The notes beneath the pieces are model-generated. The model saw only the letters and a program-made list of their open reading frames with translations, had not been told where the DNA came from and did no database searches. Source: Treponema sp. (lineage in GTDB: Bacteria > Spirochaetota > Spirochaetia > Treponematales > Breznakiellaceae). From it: a stretch of DNA of 7,830 nt. Numbering within the stretch: the first letter of the stretch is position 1; every line of letters begins with the position of its first letter. The stretch spans positions 1 to 7,830 of the forward strand of contig JAISOR010000167.1 of assembly GCA_031275535.1 (NCBI GenBank), read 5' to 3'. Shown here piece by piece: positions 1-5,500 of the stretch. Position numbers and translations under genes: made by a program.

Positions 1-212
1 GGCGTGTCTGTATCCGGCGGCACCTTCACCATGAGCGGTGGATAAATCTCCTCCATTTCCTCCTACGGCGGCGGCGGCGTGTCTGTATCCGGCGGAACCT
101 TCACCATGAGCGGCGGGGAAATCTCCGGCAATTCCTCCCAGTACGGCGGTGGCGGCGTGTATGTTTATGTTTCCAGCCATTTCATCGGAACCTTCACCAT
201 GAGCGGCGGCGC
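1..212 (+). repeat. In-phase coding tandem repeats, about 75-78 bp per unit (2 units plus a degenerate third)
   Basis: Unit 1 is 1-75, unit 2 is 76-153 (one extra codon, a Gln), and a partial, diverged unit 3 starts at 154. A 23-bp core coding for GTFTMSGG recurs at 19-41, 94-116 and 187-209. Units 1 and 2 differ by only one base over their first 37 bases. They then differ at five codons in 38-60: GGC/GGT, GGG/GGA, GAA/TAA, GGC/TCC and AAT/ATT. The array continues off the left edge. Confidence 0.85.
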
Positions 213-786
213 CCGGGTAAACCCCAACAACCCGGTGTACCGGGCATACTCATCCGATACTTCTTCTTATGCTGCCCTGACCATAGGGGGGGCTTTTACC
301 GGCTCAGATACCGTGGCCCTGGTGGAATTCGGCGGCGACTCAATGGACTCTGCCTTGAACTTTATTGGGAAGACCGTGGTCAAATGGGCGGAGGGCCAGA
401 GCGGAACCCTGCCCGTGGACCGGATCGCCTTTTCATCGGGCTGGACCGCGGACAGTAACGGCGTCCTGGGCGTCAACAGCGCGCCCCTGACCCCTTCGGG
501 AGCGGGGGCCTACCTGGGCCCCGGGAAGGCCCATTTCTACCGCTTTAGCCCGGCGCTGAACAGTACGTATACCGTTACCCTGACAAAGGACGACTCTGAC
601 TACAACAACCGCATGTATGCCGCCGCGGTCTGGGCGGACGGCAGCGGGACCCTGGTGACCAGTGAATCCTACTACTACAGTGATACAGATACATCACCCC
701 CGTTTATTGCCGGTAAACCGGGGGATATTATCATCATGGTCTGTAACGGCACGGGAAACTATACGGTGAGGTATAACGAAGAGTAG
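1..786 (+). pseudogene. C-terminal part of a beta-helix repeat surface protein, interrupted by an in-frame TAA at 43-45
   Basis: The frame is open from base 1 except for TAA at 43-45 and ends at TAG 784-786. It begins in Gly/Ser/Thr-rich repeats of about 25 residues (GVSVSGGTFTMSGGEISGN type), which usually form right-handed parallel beta-helices in exported surface proteins. The repeats stop near base 212. A non-repetitive tail of about 190 residues follows, rich in aromatics and beta-strand formers (AHFYRFSPALNSTYTVTL, then GDIIIMVCNGTGNYTVRY); it looks like a C-terminal beta-sandwich, which is inference. The equivalent codon in the next repeat is GAA, so the TAA looks like a Glu-to-stop change. 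GTG at 79 gives the longest remaining ORF, but it lies inside a repeat, has no Shine-Dalgarno sequence, and would give a 235-residue protein without a signal peptide. I therefore read this as the 3' end of a broken gene. Readthrough, a sequencing error, or expression of the downstream piece remain possible. Confidence 0.6.
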
Positions 787-842
787 CTCCGCGGAAAAGG
801 CCGGGCAAAGGCAGGTACCGCTTATTCGGGATACATCACAGT

Positions 843-1019
843 AGATGCACCGGTACGGTGAGGAAATTACTTGGGGTCCTGGCGGGAGGAAACACATCAA
901 ACCAGAGGTTTGCGGTTCCCCCGGAGGGGTCCCCCTATGGTTTACACCGGACCTTGGTCCGACAGACCTTGGTCTGATGATACCCCATCAAGGGTTTTCT
1001 CCACCGTACCGGTGCGTTT
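843..1019 (+). other. Large nested inverted-repeat element; candidate structured RNA or small MITE-like element
   Basis: A perfect 14-bp inverted repeat (GCACCGGTACGGTG, 847-860, against 1002-1015) closes this stretch. As + strand RNA the outer stem extends to 843-860/1002-1019 with two G.U pairs. After a single A.C mismatch it continues with 862-866/996-1000 (one G.U), and GGGGT 873-877 can pair with ACCCC 982-986. Inside are four short hairpins: 898-912, 925-936, 948-961 and 963-976. The wobble pairs form only in a + strand transcript, which favours that strand. No target-site duplication is visible beside the 14-bp arms and no transposase is present. The ORF at 845-1144 across the element shows no recognisable protein family. 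I do not recognise it as a known RNA family. Whether it is transcribed is unknown. Confidence 0.5.
948..977 (+). repeat. Two tandem 15-bp palindromic hairpins
   Basis: CGGACCTTGGTCCGA (948-962) is followed directly by CAGACCTTGGTCTGA (963-977). Each can fold as a 5-bp stem with a 4-base CTTG loop. The copies differ only at positions 2 and 13, which pair with each other (G-C in the first, A-T in the second), so both stems stay perfect. Confidence 0.75.
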
Positions 1020-1024
1020 TATCC

Positions 1025-1051
1025 GGTGCCGGGGTTTTGGTGCCTGGCACC
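1025..1051 (+). repeat. GC-rich hairpin with two competing left arms
   Basis: GGTGCC occurs at 1025-1030 and 1039-1044, and its complement GGCACC at 1046-1051. The near copy gives a tight hairpin (stem GGTGC/GCACC, loop CTG); the far copy gives a 6-bp stem with a 15-base loop. No T-run follows, so it is not a normal intrinsic terminator. Confidence 0.45.
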
Positions 1052-1106
1052 GCCGCCTTTACTTTCATTAGGCCGTCCCATCTTTCTCCAATCGTGGAAT
1101 TACCGG

Positions 1107-1149
1107 TCTTCCCTTACATGGGGGAAGAGGGTTTCCCCGTATAATACGG
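1107..1149 (+). other. Two successive hairpins upstream of the DUF4160 gene
   Basis: TCTTCCC (1107-1113) pairs with GGGAAGA (1122-1128) around an 8-base loop. CCGTA (1137-1141) pairs with TACGG (1145-1149) around TAA. The second overlaps a perfect TATAAT. There is no T-run after either, so termination is not supported. These complete the short hairpins of the gene-free stretch 787-1207, in which I see nothing else. Confidence 0.4.
1140..1145 (+). promoter_or_regulatory. Possible -10 box (TATAAT) for the DUF4160/DUF2442 pair
   Basis: A perfect TATAAT lies 62 bases before the DUF4160 start codon. No good -35 box sits 16-18 bases upstream; the nearest partial match, TTACAT at 1114-1119, leaves a 20-base spacer. 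The site is at the edge of the AT-rich stretch, where such hexamers are common by chance. Confidence 0.25.
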
Positions 1150-1180
1150 CTGCCAATCGACGGATTTCCGGCTTGAAAAA

Positions 1181-1207
1181 AGAGGAACTATGGTCTAATA
1201 ATAAAGC
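1181..1207 (+). promoter_or_regulatory. Translation leader with Shine-Dalgarno and a Met-Val-stop mini-ORF
   Basis: AGAGGA at 1181-1186 is the only Shine-Dalgarno-like site before the DUF4160 gene, but it is 21 bases from the ATG at 1208, which is too far for normal initiation. A nearer ATG at 1190-1192 opens a two-codon frame, ATG GTC, followed by three successive TAA codons (1196-1204). It is in frame with the gene. Initiation at 1190 and reinitiation at 1208 is possible; weak direct initiation at 1208 is the plainer alternative. Confidence 0.35.
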
Positions 1208-1474
1208 ATGCCCACAATTTCAATGTTTTATGGAATATTAATAAGGATGTATTTAGGAAAAAAGGAACATAATCCTCCTCATGTCCATGCATATTATCAG
1301 GATCAAAAAGCAACTTATGACATAAGAACCGGAGACAAAATGGAAGGAGAAATTCCCAAAGATAAAGATAAATTGGTTTCAGCATGGATAGTTTTACACA
1401 AAGACGAATTGCTGGCAAATTGGGAATTAGCCCAGAATGGTGAAACGCCGTATAATATTGACCCATTAAAATAA
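1208..1474 (+). CDS. DUF4160 family protein
   Basis: This 88-residue protein has the family's hallmark N-terminus, MPTISMFYGILIRMY, followed by an acidic/basic turn and the conserved HNPPHVHAYY (residues 21-30). A small beta-sheet region and an amphipathic C-terminal helix follow (about 55-77, WIVLHKDELLANWELA). The whole family length is present. The start at 1208 is fixed by the conserved MPTI, despite a distant Shine-Dalgarno site. No enzymatic function is established that I know of. Members are often found beside a DUF2442 gene, as here 15 bases downstream, and such pairs resemble toxin-antitoxin modules in size and layout; that reading is inference. Codon use is AT-rich, unlike the flanking genes, pointing to horizontal acquisition. 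The two histidines of the PPHVH motif could bind a metal or nucleic acid, but this is speculation. Confidence 0.9.
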   Translation: MPTISMFYGILIRMYLGKKEHNPPHVHAYYQDQKATYDIRTGDKMEGEIPKDKDKLVSAWIVLHKDELLANWELAQNGETPYNIDPLK

Positions 1475-1489
1475 GGAACCAAAGAAACG

Positions 1490-1741
1490 ATGTATTTGTC
1501 AGTAATAGCAGTTAAACCATTGGGAGATTATGCAATAGAACTTACCTTTGAAAATAATGAAGTTAAAATATTTGATGTGAAAGATTATTTAGAAACCGGA
1601 ATATTCAAAAAACTGAAAGACAAAAAATTATTTGGGCAAGTAAGAGTCTCATTCGACAGTATCGAGTGGCCTGGTGGAATAGATTTAGACCCGGAAATAT
1701 TATATGAAAAAAGCAAAACGAAGAAAAAGCTTATCCTATAA
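1490..1741 (+). CDS. DUF2442 domain protein
   Basis: This 83-residue protein fits the DUF2442 pattern: an N-terminal beta-hairpin (VIAVKPLGDYAIELTF, about residues 5-20), a second strand and turn (VKIFDVKDYL), a helix, then the family signature around residues 51-72 (VRVSFDSIEWPGGIDLDPEI, with LY next). The C-terminus is very lysine-rich (KSKTKKK). The stop codon of the DUF4160 gene is part of the Shine-Dalgarno region (TAAGGA, 1472-1477), so the two are almost certainly cotranscribed and perhaps translationally coupled. DUF2442 members are small and often paired with DUF4160 proteins; some are fused to helix-turn-helix domains. This led me to consider an antitoxin or regulator role here, but no DNA-binding helix is evident in this sequence. 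It shares the low GC of its partner. Confidence 0.88.
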   Translation: MYLSVIAVKPLGDYAIELTFENNEVKIFDVKDYLETGIFKKLKDKKLFGQVRVSFDSIEWPGGIDLDPEILYEKSKTKKKLIL

Positions 1742-1779
1742 ATATCCACCATCGCATAATACGGGAGGAAAGACCTATT

Positions 1780-1803
1780 CCTTCGTGCGTCACGAATCGA
1801 AGG
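1780..1803 (+). other. Two overlapping, mutually exclusive hairpins downstream of the DUF2442 gene
   Basis: TTCGTG (1782-1787) pairs with CACGAA (1791-1796) over a CGT loop, while CCTTCG (1780-1785) can instead pair with CGAAGG (1798-1803). A run of six T lies at 1823-1828, about 20-27 bases after the stems, too far for a standard intrinsic terminator. The remainder of the 262-base gap 1742-2003 holds two more weak stems (1872-1877 with 1891-1896; 1898-1902 with 1906-1910) and the promoter listed separately. Confidence 0.3.
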
Positions 1804-1953
1804 TTTGACTGCGCCTTTGTGGTTTTTTCTTATGATTGTACCTTTAATAGCGGATCTTAGACGGAGACTACAGAATTGAATGGACCTCATAATTCTTGAG
1901 TATTGTACTCTCCCCTCATAAGCCGGGCACCATAGATGGATTTCCCCTTCCCC

Positions 1954-1983
1954 TTGACAGAATTTCGATAATACCGGTATCAT
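1954..1983 (+). promoter_or_regulatory. Sigma70-type promoter of the transporter operon
   Basis: A perfect -35 box TTGACA (1954-1959) and a near-consensus -10 box TATCAT (1978-1983) are separated by 18 bases. Transcription would start near 1990, giving a very short leader of about 14 bases that begins almost at the Shine-Dalgarno site (AAGGAGG, 1994-2000). Confidence 0.7.
1968..1983. promoter_or_regulatory. Palindrome over the -10 box; candidate operator
   Basis: ATACCGGTAT (1971-1980) is a perfect 10-bp palindrome. After one mismatched pair it continues for two more pairs (AT 1968-1969 with AT 1982-1983). It covers the end of the spacer and nearly all of the -10 box, a usual position for a repressor site. 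No regulator gene is in the window. Confidence 0.35.
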
Positions 1984-2003
1984 GACTCATATTAAGGAGG
2001 AAA

Positions 2004-3566
2004 ATGATGAAAAAATGCATCATTTGTTTATTCGCCGCGGCGGTTCTTGTGCTGACCGCCTGTGAGGGTTCCAGGTCATCCGCCCCGGCGGCCGGCGCTT
2101 CCGCGGCGGGCCCGGTGGAGGTGGTCATTGGCTGTAATGTGGATACCCCCTATGGTACCCTGGACCCGGTCCACGAAGATGGTACCATCTTGTGGATCAT
2201 TGAATTGGCCTTTGAGAGCCTGGTAAACACGGTCTCGACCCCGGACGGCGGGGTTGAACTGGCCCCCGCCCTGGCGGAAAGCTGGGAGATCAGCGACGAC
2301 GGACTTTTCTACACCTTCCGCCTGAAACCGGGGGTAAAGTTTGCGGACGGTACCCCGGTAAGCACCGCGGACTGGATATGGTCCCTTGAACGGGCCCGGG
2401 ATACCGAAGAAAGCCCCTGGGCGTCCTATGCCGCCCCGATAAAAAATATCACCGCCCCGGATGAAAACACCCTGGTCATTGAATTAACGGCCCTGAACGC
2501 CCCCTTCCTCTCCATGTTGGCGGTGCATAATTTCTGCGTCCAGAGCAAGGCCCAATTCGAGAGGCTCGGCGCCGATGAATACTTCAAACATCCCCTGGGT
2601 ACGGGCCCCTACTATTTTACCGACTGGGGGATCCACGAATTTTACCGCATGGAAAAAAATCCCTATTACCACGGCAAGGCGCCCACGGTTGATGTCCTCC
2701 GGTTCAATGTGGTGGAAGACGATAATACCCGGATTATGCAGTTACAGGCCGGGGATATTGATGTATGCCTCTCTCCGCCGGCCAACCGGATCGCGGAGCT
2801 CCAGGCCGATCCCAATTTAAATGTCCAAATAGTAGATTCCACCGAACAGCGGTACGTCAACTTCAACATTACCAGGGAGTACCTGAACAACGCCAAGGTG
2901 CGCCGGGCTCTGCGGATGGCCACCGACAAAGAGGAGATCATCAAGATTGCCGTATTTGGGTATGGGGAAGCGACCTACAATGTGTACCCCCGGGTTATCG
3001 GCCAGTTCTTCAATACCGATATTGTGGATGAGGGTTTCGATGTGGAGAAGGCCAGGGCCCTGCTGGCAGAAGCGGGGTATCCCAACGGCTTTACCACGGA
3101 GATCAGCTTCTCCAACGGGAATACCGTGGTGGAGGGAATCGCCACCCTGCTCAAGGAACAGTGGGCAAAGATTGGGGTTACCCTGAATTTGACCCCCATG
3201 GAAGGGGCCGCCCTGAGCGAGCAGTTCGACACCCTGAACCACACCATCACCATGCTGCGCTGGTCCGAGGATACCAACGATCCCCAGGGGCTTACGGACT
3301 TTATCGCGGTGTATAACCAGAGCCACGGTTTCCATACGGGCTTCAACAACCGCCGGGTTACCGAACTGGCCGGAATCGCCGCGGGCACGGTGGATAACGC
3401 CGTCCGCAGTGCAGCCTATAAGGAGATACAGCAGATCCTCTACGATGAGGCTCCCCTGTTCCCGGTGTATCAGGCCTCGTATTTCCTGGCAACCAGGAAA
3501 AGCATTACCGGCTTTAATCAGAGTCCCCTGGGCCAGTACGATCTGACCAACCTGGCAAAATTGTAG
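2004..3566 (+). CDS. ABC transporter substrate-binding lipoprotein, family 5 (peptide/nickel type)
   Basis: This 520-residue protein is the extracytoplasmic receptor of the transporter. Residues 1-20 are a lipoprotein signal: Lys-Lys, a hydrophobic core, and lipobox L17-T18-A19-C20, with Cys20 as the predicted lipidated residue. An Ala/Ser/Gly-rich tether follows (about 22-37). The SBP_bac_5 signature lies at about 88-132: PALAESWEISDDGLFYTF, then LKPGVKFADGTPVS and the W-SLERA helix. Further typical blocks are YYFTDWG...MEKNPYYHG, the hinge-region VRRALRMATDKEEI, and the C-terminal YKEIQQILYDEAPLFPVYQ. Length is normal for the family. Two ATGs stand in a row (2004 and 2007); either fits AAGGAGG at 1994-2000. 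It opens the operon behind a strong promoter and is separated from the permeases by two hairpins. Family 5 receptors bind di- and oligopeptides, nickel chelates, opines or sugars; the ligand cannot be read from the sequence. Confidence 0.95.
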   Translation: MMKKCIICLFAAAVLVLTACEGSRSSAPAAGASAAGPVEVVIGCNVDTPYGTLDPVHEDGTILWIIELAFESLVNTVSTPDGGVELAPALAESWEISDDGLFYTFRLKPGVKFADGTPVSTADWIWSLERARDTEESPWASYAAPIKNITAPDENTLVIELTALNAPFLSMLAVHNFCVQSKAQFERLGADEYFKHPLGTGPYYFTDWGIHEFYRMEKNPYYHGKAPTVDVLRFNVVEDDNTRIMQLQAGDIDVCLSPPANRIAELQADPNLNVQIVDSTEQRYVNFNITREYLNNAKVRRALRMATDKEEIIKIAVFGYGEATYNVYPRVIGQFFNTDIVDEGFDVEKARALLAEAGYPNGFTTEISFSNGNTVVEGIATLLKEQWAKIGVTLNLTPMEGAALSEQFDTLNHTITMLRWSEDTNDPQGLTDFIAVYNQSHGFHTGFNNRRVTELAGIAAGTVDNAVRSAAYKEIQQILYDEAPLFPVYQASYFLATRKSITGFNQSPLGQYDLTNLAKL

Positions 3567-3583
3567 CGCCCTTTTTCATCCAG

Positions 3584-3622
3584 GCTGTCCGAAGGGGAAC
3601 CCTGTCCGGGCAGCTTCTTTTA
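3584..3622 (+). terminator. Intercistronic terminator-like hairpin (probable partial terminator)
   Basis: GCTGTCC (3584-3590) pairs with GGGCAGC (3608-3614) through 7 bp including one G.U, and TTCTTTTA follows immediately. The long 17-base loop and broken T-run suggest leaky rather than full termination. Because the downstream permease has no clear promoter of its own, I read it as an attenuator that lowers permease expression relative to the binding protein. Confidence 0.5.
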
Positions 3623-3633
3623 TGCGGAGGGTC

Positions 3634-3660
3634 ATACCCCGCGGTTCTGCCGTGGGGTGT
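3634..3660 (+). other. Second intercistronic hairpin, just upstream of the permease ribosome binding site
   Basis: ACCCCGCGG (3636-3644) pairs with CCGTGGGGT (3650-3658) through 9 bp with one G.U over a TTCTG loop; two more pairs (one G.U) extend the base to 3634/3660. It ends six bases before GGAAGGAG (3667-3674). It may protect the 3' end of the binding-protein mRNA or affect permease translation. Confidence 0.55.
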
Positions 3661-3679
3661 TTGGCCGGAAGGAGCGGCG

Positions 3680-4621
3680 TTGAAGCAGTTAAATTATATC
3701 TTAAAGCGGCTTTCCCAGATGATCCCCGTTCTGTTTGTGATCACCGTGGTTGTTTTTATGCTGATCCACTTTATTCCCGGCGATCCCGCCCGGCTGATGC
3801 TGGGGGACCGGGCTTCCCTGGCCAGCGTTGAGGCCCTGCGGGAAAAGCTGGGCCTTAACGAACCCCTGGTGGTACAATACGGTATTTTTATGCGGAACCT
3901 CTCCCGCTTCGATCTGGGGACCTCCATCAAATACCATCAGCCTGTAATGGAACTCCTGCTAAAGCGGTTGTCTATGACGGTATCCCTTACCCTCATGGCC
4001 TGCCTCTTTGCGGCGGTTTTTTCCCTGCCCCTGGGGTATATTGCCGCGGCAAACAAGGATAAATTGCCGGATCAGCTGATCCGGGGGGGCGCCCTGATAG
4101 CCCTTTCGGTGCCCACCTTCTGGATAGCCCTGTTGCTGCTCATCCTGTTTGCCCTTAAATTGAGGATATTCCCCATCGGCGGCTGGGGGACCACCTTTCC
4201 GGAACACCTGCGGGGCCTGGTTTTGCCCGCGTTCACCCTGTCCCTGGCCACGTCGGCGCTGATCATGCGGAACGCCCGGAACAGCATTGTGGACATTTCC
4301 CGGAGCGACTTTGTGGATTTTGCCCGCAGTAAGGGCATCCCCAACAACACCGTCCGGATGCGCCACATCATCCGCAACGGCCTGGTCTCCAGCGTTACCC
4401 TGCTTTCCATGCAGGTGGCGGCCATGATAGGGGGCAGCGCCATCACGGAAACGGTCTTTAATTTGCCCGGCATCGGGAAACTGATGGTGGAATCCATCTT
4501 TGGCCGGGATTATCCGGTGGTTCAGGGAACCCTGCTGGTTACCTCTTTTTTGATTATGATGGTGAACCTGATCACCGACATCCTCTACTCCGCCCTGGAC
4601 CCCCGGGTTACCCTGGAATAG
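3680..4621 (+). CDS. ABC transporter permease, DppB/OppB type
   Basis: This 313-residue integral membrane protein is one half of the transport channel. It has the standard DppB layout: an N-terminal membrane segment (about 13-32), then the periplasmic IPGDPARLMLGDRAS and LREKLGLNEPLVVQY blocks, and membrane segments at about 100-122, 135-160, 180-197, 238-258 and 281-303. The cytoplasmic EAA loop, which docks onto the ATPase, lies at about 210-235 (FVDFARSKGIPNNTV...HIIRNGL), followed by the typical ETVFNLPGIGKL. The start is TTG at 3680: GGAAGGAG at 3667-3674 is well spaced from it, MKQLNYILKRL is the expected N-terminus, and no ATG fits. A TTG start after two hairpins fits reduced expression relative to the binding protein. 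The next permease follows after 9 bases. Confidence 0.95.
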   Translation: MKQLNYILKRLSQMIPVLFVITVVVFMLIHFIPGDPARLMLGDRASLASVEALREKLGLNEPLVVQYGIFMRNLSRFDLGTSIKYHQPVMELLLKRLSMTVSLTLMACLFAAVFSLPLGYIAAANKDKLPDQLIRGGALIALSVPTFWIALLLLILFALKLRIFPIGGWGTTFPEHLRGLVLPAFTLSLATSALIMRNARNSIVDISRSDFVDFARSKGIPNNTVRMRHIIRNGLVSSVTLLSMQVAAMIGGSAITETVFNLPGIGKLMVESIFGRDYPVVQGTLLVTSFLIMMVNLITDILYSALDPRVTLE

Positions 4622-4630
4622 GAGTCCGCC

Positions 4631-5500
4631 ATGCTTACCCTTACGGCTGTCCGTGAATCAAAATTACGAAGGAAAAAGCCCCGGCATCCCGCGCTGCGGA
4701 ACGCCAGCATCATCGCCGGCTCCGTAATTGTCCTCTTTATGGTCTTCCTCGCCCTGTTTCCCGGGGCCGTGGCAAAACAAAACCCCCTGGATTACAGCGC
4801 CGACCGTATGCTCCTGCCCCCCTCGGCGGAGCACCTCTTTGGCACGGATCATTTGGGCCGGGATATATTTTCCCGGGTGATATGGGGAACCCGGATCGAC
4901 CTGATGATGGGGATCGTGGCGGTGATAATCCCCTTTGCGGCCGGCACCCTTATCGGCCTGGCTGCGGGGTATTACGGCGGTCTGGTGGATAGTTTGATGA
5001 TGCGGGCCTGCGATATTTTTATGGCCTTTCCCTTTACCCTGATCGTGATTGTGGTGGTTACCATCACCGGCCCCAGCATCACCAACCTGTTTATCGCCAT
5101 GTGGATGGTAAGCTGGATGCACTACGCCCGGCTGGTCCGGGGGGAGGTGTTGGTGGCAAAAAACGCCGAGTATGTCCAGGCCGCCAAGGTTTTAGGGTAC
5201 ACCAATATCCGCATCCTGCTCCGCCACCTGCTGCCCAATGTGATCTCCGGCTGCGTGGTCTACGCCGCCGCGGATGTGGTGATGTGTATGCTGGCCGGCG
5301 CCTCCATGAGTTTCCTGGGTCTCGGCATCCAGCCCCCTACCCCGGAATGGGGGGCCATTATCGAAACAGGCCGGGCCTTTATTTCCAACGCCTGGTGGAT
5401 AGCCGCCTTTCCGGGGCTGTTCCTCGCCCTGACCGGCACCGGCTTTAGCCTTATCGGCGACGGCCTTTCGGACCTGCTGCGGACCAAGGGGAGGTCGTAG
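4631..5500 (+). CDS. ABC transporter permease, DppC/OppC type
   Basis: This 289-residue membrane protein is the second channel subunit. Residues 1-24 are a basic cytoplasmic tail and about 25-45 the first membrane segment. The DppC hallmark HLFGTDHLGRDIFSRVIWG spans residues 68-86. Further membrane segments lie at about 92-114, 133-160, 203-225 and 253-275. The EAA loop is at about 180-203 (EYVQAAKVLGYTNIRIL, then LRHLLPN), and the family block SFLGLGIQPPTPEWG at 227-241 follows. The Shine-Dalgarno GGAG at 4621-4624 overlaps the stop of the upstream permease, implying coupled translation and equal amounts of both subunits. The stop TAG at 5498-5500 overlaps the GTG of the next gene by one base. 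Confidence 0.95.
   Translation: MLTLTAVRESKLRRKKPRHPALRNASIIAGSVIVLFMVFLALFPGAVAKQNPLDYSADRMLLPPSAEHLFGTDHLGRDIFSRVIWGTRIDLMMGIVAVIIPFAAGTLIGLAAGYYGGLVDSLMMRACDIFMAFPFTLIVIVVVTITGPSITNLFIAMWMVSWMHYARLVRGEVLVAKNAEYVQAAKVLGYTNIRILLRHLLPNVISGCVVYAAADVVMCMLAGASMSFLGLGIQPPTPEWGAIIETGRAFISNAWWIAAFPGLFLALTGTGFSLIGDGLSDLLRTKGRS

Noticed and set aside
1..212. CRISPR-like array
   Set aside because: The units are contiguous, in reading frame and code for a known type of beta-helix repeat, with no unique spacers.
847..1015. Insertion sequence with 14-bp terminal inverted repeats
   Set aside because: The 169-bp span is too short for a transposase, and no direct duplication is seen next to the arms. A non-autonomous element is still possible, so it is kept as a structured element only.
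845..1144. 99-residue + strand ORF over the gene-free stretch
   Set aside because: It has no recognisable domain and no Shine-Dalgarno site, and it runs through both arms of the inverted repeat and all the hairpins. Its openness is better explained by GC-rich DNA with few stop codons.
1780..1828. Standard rho-independent terminator for the gene pair
   Set aside because: The T-run does not follow either stem directly, so a termination call is not supported.
1585..1983. 132-residue antisense ORF over the DUF2442 gene and the intergenic region
   Set aside because: It overlaps a recognised family gene and the operon promoter, and has no recognisable motif or ribosome binding site.
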